A DNA stretch of 7,317 nucleotides from an uncultured euryarchaeote (GTDB lineage Archaea > Thermoplasmatota > Poseidoniia > Poseidoniales > Poseidoniaceae): the NCBI GenBank assembly GCA_937881505.1, contig CALGEM010000070.1, forward strand, positions 1 through 7,317, in the 5' to 3' direction. The position numbers were made by a program, and so were the translations under genes. Below the pieces are notes generated by a model. That model was not told where the DNA came from. It worked only from the letters and a program-made list of their open reading frames with translations, and searched no databases. This document shows, in pieces, positions 1 to 3,945 of this stretch (the first letter of the stretch is position 1; every line of letters begins with the position of its first letter).

Positions 1-576
1 ATTCCAGGTGGGAACGTTGTGCGGGTCGCCGTAGAACGGGCCACGGTAGCATCGCTTGGGCTCGAAGAAGATGACGGGGTCGTTTGATTCAATGGCGCTC
101 GTGAGCAGGCCTTTGGCGTTGCGAGGGTTGGAGCAGTAGACCACTTTGAGGCCTGGCGTGTGGGTGAATTGTGCCTCGGGGGACTGAGAGTGATGGTGTC
201 CGCCTTTGATGCCGCCACCGGCCGGTGTTCGGAAGGTGACAGGGGTGGAGAATTCGCCGCCAGAGCGATGGCGTAGTTTGGCGATTTCATTGACGATTTG
301 GTCGTAGGCTGGGAAGATGTAGTCGGCGAATTGAATTTCAGCGACCGGTCGCAGGCCGTTCAGTCCCATGCCCATGGCAATGGCAGCGATGCCACCTTCT
401 GCGAGTGGTGAGTCAAAGACCCGGTGCGGGCCGTACTTCTCTTGCAGTCCGGCAGTAACTCGGAAAACACCGCCGAAGTAGCCGACGTCTTCGCCGAAGA
501 TGACGACGTTGGGGTCTCGCTCAAGCTGGTGGGCCAAAGCGGAGTTGAGGGCAGCAATCATGTTCATTTTCGCCAT
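1..576 (-). CDS. bkdA2: Branched-chain 2-oxoacid dehydrogenase E1 component, beta subunit (partial, C-terminal part missing)
   Basis: This is the N-terminal 192 residues of the E1-beta subunit of a thiamine diphosphate-dependent 2-oxoacid dehydrogenase; the frame stays open to the window edge. With E1-alpha it forms the heterotetramer that decarboxylates branched-chain 2-oxoacids and acylates the lipoyl group of E2 in the cytoplasm. Seen in the translation: FGEDVG at 27-32, VFRVTAGLQEKYG at 37-49, PLAEGGI at 57-63 (E60 is in the position of the Glu that activates thiamine diphosphate), AEIQFADYIFPAYDQIVNE at 79-97, HHHSQSPEA at 127-135 and FFEPKRCYR at 170-178. These fit the BCKDHB/BkdA2 family more closely than pyruvate dehydrogenase beta. 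The ATG at 576 is chosen because GAGGTGA lies 4 nt upstream; Met4 and Met6 are weaker alternatives. Pyruvate or acetoin E1-beta cannot be fully excluded. Confidence 0.93.
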   Translation of the reverse strand, partial: MAKMNMIAALNSALAHQLERDPNVVIFGEDVGYFGGVFRVTAGLQEKYGPHRVFDSPLAEGGIAAIAMGMGLNGLRPVAEIQFADYIFPAYDQIVNEIAKLRHRSGGEFSTPVTFRTPAGGGIKGGHHHSQSPEAQFTHTPGLKVVYCSNPRNAKGLLTSAIESNDPVIFFEPKRCYRGPFYGDPHNVPTWN

Positions 577-580
577 GTTC

Positions 581-587
581 TCACCTC
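581..587 (-). promoter_or_regulatory. Shine-Dalgarno site of E1-beta, overlapping the E1-alpha stop
   Basis: On the minus strand the sequence reads TGA-GGTGA-GAAC-ATG. The GA of the E1-alpha stop codon (588-586) is the first part of GAGGTGA, which complements the UCACCUC of the archaeal/bacterial 16S rRNA 3' end. The four-base spacer and overlap suggest translational coupling of the two E1 subunits. Confidence 0.8.
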
Positions 588-1827
588 ACTTCCCGAGCTC
601 CTCTCGTTGCTCTTGAACGTGCCACGGCACGGTTTCGTAGACTTCGGTAAAGATGGTTGATGCTGGGGGGTAGGGCCCTGATGCCAAATCTCCAAATTCA
701 CAGGCTTCCTTGTAGGCCGTCATGACGTCGTTGTCAATTTTTTCAGCCAGTGCCTTGTCCTTCTCTTCGTCCCATTCTCCGATCTTCATCAGGTGGTCTC
801 GCAGGCGCTCAACAGGGTCGCCGCCAGGCCAGCATTCGAATTCATTGCCCGGACGATAAGCGGAGGGATCATCGGATGATGAGTGGGCGCCTGCACGGTA
901 CGTGTAGACTTCGATGTGGGTCGGACCAAGGCCGGCAGAGGCTCGCTCGCGGGCCCACTTGGTCACGCTGTACAGGGCGAGGAAATCATTGCCGTCCACG
1001 CGGAAAGAGGGGATATCGTAGGCAAGCCCACGCTCAGCAAAGGTTCGCCCACCTGTGGCCAGAGAGACGTGGGTGGAAATTGCCCACTGGTTGTTGACCA
1101 CGTTGAGGATCACCGGGGGTTTGAAGGTGGAAGCGAAATTGAGTGCATAGTGGTAATCGCCCTGGGCTGAAGTACCGTCACCAAGCCACGAGATGCAGAC
1201 CTCGTCATCGCCCTTGTAAGCGCTTGCCATGGCAACACCAACTGCCTGCGAAAACTGGGTGCCGACCGGTGAGGAGATGGAGATGAAGCGCCCTTCGCGC
1301 CACGTGTAGTGAACCGGCATTTGGCGCCCACGGACGTTGTCTTCGGTGTTGCCGATGCAGTGGCAAATCATACTGACCATGTCGCGGCCACGAACGAATT
1401 GTGCACCGGGTTGACGGTAGGAGGGGAAGAGCCAGTCTTGTTCCTCAAGGGCCATGGTTTGGGCGATGGCGATGGCTTCCTCGCCAAATGAGCGCATGTA
1501 AAAGGAGAGTTTTCCAGTTCGCTGCATCTTGATCATGCGGTCGTCGAAGATTCGAAGTCGCATCATGTATTCAAGACCCTGAATCATGGTCGCTGCGTCC
1601 AATTTCGGATCCCACTCGCCCTTGGCTTCACCGTCGTCGTCCAAGACACGAATCAGGCCCTTGGCGTGCTCCACGGTGTCGTCGGTCGTGCAGGTCGCCG
1701 GGTCGGGGCGGTTCAAATCCTCGGGCTGTTCGGTGAATTTTCCACCAAAGGAGGGCTCATCACCCGGGCGAAATGGAGCGACACCGATGGTGTAGGGCGT
1801 GGTCGTGACCGTGCTTCGCTCCGTCAT
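586..1827 (-). CDS. bkdA1: Branched-chain 2-oxoacid dehydrogenase E1 component, alpha subunit
   Basis: A complete 413-residue E1-alpha subunit, the partner of the downstream E1-beta. It binds thiamine diphosphate and decarboxylates 2-oxoisovalerate-type acids from leucine, isoleucine and valine breakdown. Seen: the cofactor motif opens with GDG at 216-218 and closes with NN at 245-246, with the usual spacing of 26 residues between them; SFGEEAIAIA at 113-122; SYRQPGAQFVRG at 136-147; RGRQMPVHY at 166-174; ISSPVGTQFSQAVG at 184-197; and the conserved loop YRAGAHSSSDDPSAYR at 310-325, which corresponds to the phosphorylation loop of mammalian BCKDHA. The long N-terminal extension (about 80 residues before the first conserved helix) and the SSDDPSAYR loop favour the bacterial BkdA1 and human BCKDHA branch over pyruvate dehydrogenase. 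The ATG at 1827 follows lipA by 9 nt with GAGGTGA 4 nt upstream. Substrate specificity is inferred from family resemblance only. Confidence 0.95.
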   Translation of the reverse strand: MTERSTVTTTPYTIGVAPFRPGDEPSFGGKFTEQPEDLNRPDPATCTTDDTVEHAKGLIRVLDDDGEAKGEWDPKLDAATMIQGLEYMMRLRIFDDRMIKMQRTGKLSFYMRSFGEEAIAIAQTMALEEQDWLFPSYRQPGAQFVRGRDMVSMICHCIGNTEDNVRGRQMPVHYTWREGRFISISSPVGTQFSQAVGVAMASAYKGDDEVCISWLGDGTSAQGDYHYALNFASTFKPPVILNVVNNQWAISTHVSLATGGRTFAERGLAYDIPSFRVDGNDFLALYSVTKWARERASAGLGPTHIEVYTYRAGAHSSSDDPSAYRPGNEFECWPGGDPVERLRDHLMKIGEWDEEKDKALAEKIDNDVMTAYKEACEFGDLASGPYPPASTIFTEVYETVPWHVQEQREELGK

Positions 1828-1831
1828 TGAT

Positions 1832-1838
1832 TCACCTC
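1832..1838 (-). promoter_or_regulatory. Shine-Dalgarno site of E1-alpha, overlapping the lipA stop
   Basis: The junction reads TGA-GGTGA-ATCA-ATG on the minus strand. The lipA stop (1839-1837) supplies the GA of GAGGTGA and the spacer is 4 nt. This is the same arrangement as at the E1-alpha/E1-beta junction. Confidence 0.8.
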
Positions 1839-2853
1839 AGGGCTCGTCCGTCTTAAGTGGTGTCGGTGAGGATGGATGGGGTTGTGCAACCCGAACATAG
1901 GCGCCAAGCATGGTTTCCTCGTTGTGGGGGTCTCGAGTTTTTCGCACCAGAAGGCCTGCTTTGTAGGATGAGCGAACCAGCGGTCCACTGGCCACGCCTG
2001 AAAAGCCAAGTTCCATGGCCTTCTCAGCCCAGTCGTCGTAGCGCTGTGGCTCGGGAAAACGGTCAACAGCAAGGTGTTTTTTGGAGGGTGCGAGGTACTG
2101 GCCAATGGTCACGAGGTCGACTCCGGCCTCTCGCAAGAATCCGAGGGCTTCGTCAATTTCTTCATCGGTTTCACCCACACCCACCATCAAGGACGACTTG
2201 GTGATGATGTCGGGGCGCAATCGCTTGGCTTCTCTGAGGATGGAAATGGATTGGGCAAACGAGGCACGGGCGTCTCGAACTGTCGCATCCAATCGTGGCA
2301 CACATTCTACGTTGTGAGCAAATACCGACAAAGGACTCTGGTCCAGTAAATGGGCCAGCGCCTCAAGGTCTCCAGCAAGGTCGGAGCACAACAATTCAAG
2401 GGTGACATCAGGTGAGGTGGTGGCCACGGCCTCAATGCATTGCTTGTAGTGGTCTGCACCGCTATCGGGAAGGTCGTCGCGGTTAACCACCGTGATGACT
2501 GCGTGCCGGAGGTTCATCGATGCGACCGCTTGTGCTAGGTGCGCCGGCTCTTCGGGGTCAAGGGGCGGTGGGCGCTTGATGGTCCCAACCGCACAAAATC
2601 GACAACCTCGGGTGCATTCTTGCCCAGCGATCATGAACGTGGCGTCCCCGCTTGCCCAACATTCGTGGATGTTCGGGCAACGAGCCTCTTCGCACACGGT
2701 GTGGAGTTTGTTGTCCTTTACCGCTGCTTTGGTGGCGTTGAAGGTCGCCTGTTCTTCGCCGCTTGGAAGGCTGGTTCGGAACCAATCGGGCAGACGGCGG
2801 GAAGGCGACCGAGGTTCGGCTGTAGCGGCCATCGGGAGCGGTTTTCCTTCCAT
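1837..2853 (-). CDS. lipA: Lipoyl synthase (radical SAM)
   Basis: A 338-residue lipoyl synthase, which inserts two sulfur atoms into the protein-bound octanoyl group to form the lipoyl cofactor of E2 and GcvH proteins. All diagnostic motifs are present: the auxiliary [4Fe-4S] cysteines C54, C59 and C65 (CEEARCPNIHEC); the radical SAM cysteines C80, C84 and C87 (CTRGCRFC); GVGETDEEI at 225-233; TIGQYLAPSKKH at 249-260; and the C-terminal RSSY at 294-297, which supplies the Ser ligand of the auxiliary cluster. The usual NVETVPRL reads NVECVPRL here. The ATG at 2853 is preferred because AGGGGG lies 6 nt upstream; an in-frame TTG at 2874 would add seven residues that do not look like family sequence, and Met8 is another option. 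It is the first gene of the leftward operon. Its position suggests it lipoylates the E2 of the same complex. No lipB or lplA is visible in the window. Confidence 0.96.
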   Translation of the reverse strand: MEGKPLPMAATAEPRSPSRRLPDWFRTSLPSGEEQATFNATKAAVKDNKLHTVCEEARCPNIHECWASGDATFMIAGQECTRGCRFCAVGTIKRPPPLDPEEPAHLAQAVASMNLRHAVITVVNRDDLPDSGADHYKQCIEAVATTSPDVTLELLCSDLAGDLEALAHLLDQSPLSVFAHNVECVPRLDATVRDARASFAQSISILREAKRLRPDIITKSSLMVGVGETDEEIDEALGFLREAGVDLVTIGQYLAPSKKHLAVDRFPEPQRYDDWAEKAMELGFSGVASGPLVRSSYKAGLLVRKTRDPHNEETMLGAYVRVAQPHPSSPTPLKTDEP

Positions 2854-2859
2854 GCGATG

Positions 2860-2865
2860 CCCCCT
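2860..2865 (-). promoter_or_regulatory. Likely ribosome binding site of lipA
   Basis: AGGGGG on the minus strand, six bases before the ATG at 2853. It differs from the GAGGTGA used by the two downstream genes. It supports the ATG at 2853 over the upstream in-frame TTG at 2874, which would lie upstream of this motif. Confidence 0.5.
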
Positions 2866-2908
2866 GTATGACAACCCACCAAGCGGTCAGCAAAAAAGGT
2901 GTGCTGAC

Positions 2909-2958
2909 TCATGAATTGCGATTTTTCTCGCCAGTCATATACGAGGCTTCATGAATTG
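2909..2958. repeat. 10-bp direct repeat TCATGAATTG in the divergent promoter region
   Basis: TCATGAATTG occurs at 2909-2918 and again at 2949-2958, 40 bp start to start. Each copy contains the palindrome TCATGA. The second copy abuts the preferred start codon at 2959 and the first contains the alternative start codon at 2911. They could be an operator pair on one face of the helix, or a chance or duplication remnant. Confidence 0.5.
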
Positions 2959-3717
2959 ATGCGTGCTGTGCATCATGTGCAAGACAGCGTTGTTCTCATC
3001 ACGGGTGCTGGTCAGCGCCTTGGCGCAGCCGCGGCTGCACGCATGATGGAGGAGGGGTGGCATGTGCTCGTCCACGTCCGTTCTTCCGTCGATGCAGCAC
3101 AAGCTCTTCTGGACCAAGCGGAGGCGACCTACGGTGAATCCAGAGGGACACTTTTGGTGGCTGATTTGACTGAAGATGAGGGTCTTGAACACGTGGTTGG
3201 TGAAGTCCTTGAGCACCCGTTGGTACAGGCTCATGGTCTCGCTGGAATGGTTCACAATGCTTCATTCTATAGTCAAAGTTCATTTGAAGAAACTTCTCTT
3301 GAAAGCTACCGGTCTCTCAACCGTTTGCACATGGAGGCACCCTACATGTTGACGCAATCCTTGCTCCCTGCTTTGGAACGTGCCAAAGGTTCGGTGGTCG
3401 CTGTTGTTGATACCTCCTGGGGGCGTGCGTGGGAGGGCCTGGCTCATTACACATCCAGCAAAGCGGGTCTGCGCCAATTGATGCTCAACCTCGCAGGTGA
3501 ATTGACCGGCCGGGTTCGTGTCAACTGCTTAGCTCCAGGTGCTATCATGGCCGCAGACTGGGAGGCGGAACATTTTGCCAAGGTGCTCGAGAAGGTTCCA
3601 CTTGGCCGGTCAGGCAAAGCCGAAGATATAGCCGCAGGTGTTCACTTTTTGTTGACCAACGGGACCATCACGGGCAATGTGCTTCATGTCGATGGTGGCT
3701 GGACACTGAACGAATGA
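2959..3717 (+). CDS. Short-chain dehydrogenase/reductase of the pteridine reductase (PTR1/FolM) type
   Basis: An NADPH-dependent reductase of the SDR family, probably reducing a pterin or dihydrofolate in the cytoplasm. Residues count from the ATG at 2959 (252 aa). The nucleotide-binding motif is TGAGQRLG at 15-22, the TGxxxRLG form typical of PTR1 and FolM. HVRSS at 39-43 resembles the PTR1 segment HYHRSAAEA, whose Arg and Ser bind the NADPH phosphate. NASFY at 100-104 matches the PTR1 NASSFY region. Catalytic Tyr164 and Lys168 form YTSSK, and the usual catalytic Ser position, 13 residues before the Tyr, is Asp151, as in PTR1. The C-terminus has ITGNVLHVDGGWTL at 237-250. The in-frame ATG at 2911 would add 16 residues foreign to the family, with only a GGTG 9 nt upstream, so 2959 is preferred but not certain. 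The gene ends with tandem TGA stops. The exact substrate is inferred; another SDR activity is possible. Confidence 0.85.
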   Translation: MRAVHHVQDSVVLITGAGQRLGAAAAARMMEEGWHVLVHVRSSVDAAQALLDQAEATYGESRGTLLVADLTEDEGLEHVVGEVLEHPLVQAHGLAGMVHNASFYSQSSFEETSLESYRSLNRLHMEAPYMLTQSLLPALERAKGSVVAVVDTSWGRAWEGLAHYTSSKAGLRQLMLNLAGELTGRVRVNCLAPGAIMAADWEAEHFAKVLEKVPLGRSGKAEDIAAGVHFLLTNGTITGNVLHVDGGWTLNE

Positions 3718-3759
3718 TGAGATTCATTCAAGTGCTACGCCCAAGCGTGCTTTCTCAAC

Positions 3760-3846
3760 GCAGGGGTGGCTGAGGTGGTCAAAGGCGCCGGGCTTAAGAT
3801 CCGGTCCCGTATGGGTTCGTGGGTTCGTATCCCACCCCCTGCACCA
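3760..3846 (+). tRNA. tRNA-Leu, anticodon UAA, with encoded CCA
   Basis: An 87-nt class II tRNA. The acceptor stem GCAGGGG pairs with CCCCTGC (3836-3842), followed by discriminator A at 3843 and encoded CCA at 3844-3846. The D stem is GCT/GGC, with GGTGGT in the loop. The anticodon stem CCGGG/TCCGG encloses CTTAAGA, giving anticodon TAA at 3795-3797, which reads UUA and UUG. The variable arm is TCCCGTATGGGTTC with a CCC/GGG stem. The T stem GTGGG/CCCAC encloses TTCGTAT. The long variable arm and A73 agree with leucine identity. The T loop has T rather than the near-universal A at position 58 (3828). It starts 42 bases after the upstream CDS stop without a clear promoter of its own, so co-transcription with that gene is possible. 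Confidence 0.97.
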
Positions 3847-3926
3847 TTTTCACTCCGGTTTTGGATGACTGAGAAGGTCAGTTTGTTGCACAAACTATGC
3901 AAAACCGTTTAACACCCCCTCCACCA
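3833..3926 (+). repeat. Near-copy of the tRNA-Leu 3' end 80 bp downstream
   Basis: CACCCCCTGCACCA, the last 14 bases of the tRNA including CCA (3833-3846), recurs as CACCCCCTCCACCA at 3913-3926. That is 13 of 14 positions, exactly 80 bp apart. The copy lies in the leader of the next gene. It could be an attachment-site-like remnant, or coincidence in a C-rich stretch. No integrase gene is present in the window. Confidence 0.45.
3856..3907. repeat. Nested inverted repeat downstream of tRNA-Leu
   Basis: The outer arms CGGTTTTG (3856-3863) and CAAAACCG (3900-3907) are a perfect 8-bp inverted repeat. Inside them AGTTTG (3880-3885) and CAAACT (3891-3896) form a second perfect 6-bp stem around the loop TTGCA. 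Folded as RNA this gives a two-tier stem-loop of 52 nt. It might be a processing or termination element of the tRNA transcript, a regulator-binding site, or a small RNA. Confidence 0.5.
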
Positions 3927-3941
3927 CGGCGATACGGTGGA
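3920..3941 (+). promoter_or_regulatory. Possible hairpin sequestering the Shine-Dalgarno site of the surface protein gene
   Basis: TCCACC (3920-3925) is exactly complementary to GGTGGA (3936-3941), with a 10-nt loop. GGTGG (3936-3940) is the likely ribosome binding site, five bases before the ATG at 3946. The stem would hide it if the transcript starts upstream of 3920. Six base pairs are modest stability, so this is a possibility rather than a demonstrated switch. Confidence 0.4.
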
Positions 3942-3945
3942 CTTG

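Larger units (their letters stand above)
2854..2958. promoter_or_regulatory. Divergent promoter region between lipA and the pteridine reductase-like gene
   Basis: This non-coding stretch should hold promoters for both directions. The best TATA-like sequence is CATATACG at 2936-2943. It is close to palindromic (TCATATAC on one strand, GTATATGA on the other), so it could serve either strand. It is about 20 bases before the ATG at 2959, slightly short for a leaderless archaeal promoter, and about 85 bases before lipA. An A6 run at 2892-2897 is also present. No convincing BRE was seen. The region shortens to 57 bp if the plus-strand gene starts at 2911. Confidence 0.4.
3847..3945 (+). promoter_or_regulatory. 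Leader and likely promoter region of the surface protein gene
   Basis: This 99-bp stretch separates the tRNA from the exported protein gene. It has a short T run right after CCA (3847-3850) that could help terminate the tRNA transcript. TATA-like candidates are AAACTATGC (3892-3900) and GTTTAAC (3907-3913); neither is strong. The stretch also contains the nested inverted repeat and the Shine-Dalgarno hairpin listed separately. Confidence 0.35.

Noticed and set aside
424..660. Small plus-strand frame across the E1-alpha/E1-beta junction
   Set aside because: It lies opposite the conserved N-terminus of E1-beta and has no signals of its own.
2851..2874. TTG at 2874 as the lipA start
   Set aside because: It would add seven residues upstream of AGGGGG, which itself is well placed for the ATG at 2853.
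1857..2914. Several plus-strand open frames opposite lipA
   Set aside because: Lipoyl synthase on the minus strand carries all its catalytic cysteines and the RSSY motif; the opposite frames show no family features.
3937..3945. GTG at 3937 as the start of the surface protein
   Set aside because: The GTG lies inside GGTGG, which is the ribosome binding site for the ATG at 3946, and no other site precedes it.
3721..3945. CRISPR array or IS element in the non-coding stretch
   Set aside because: The repeats seen are single inverted or direct pairs, not regularly spaced arrays, and there is no transposase frame or target-site duplication pattern.
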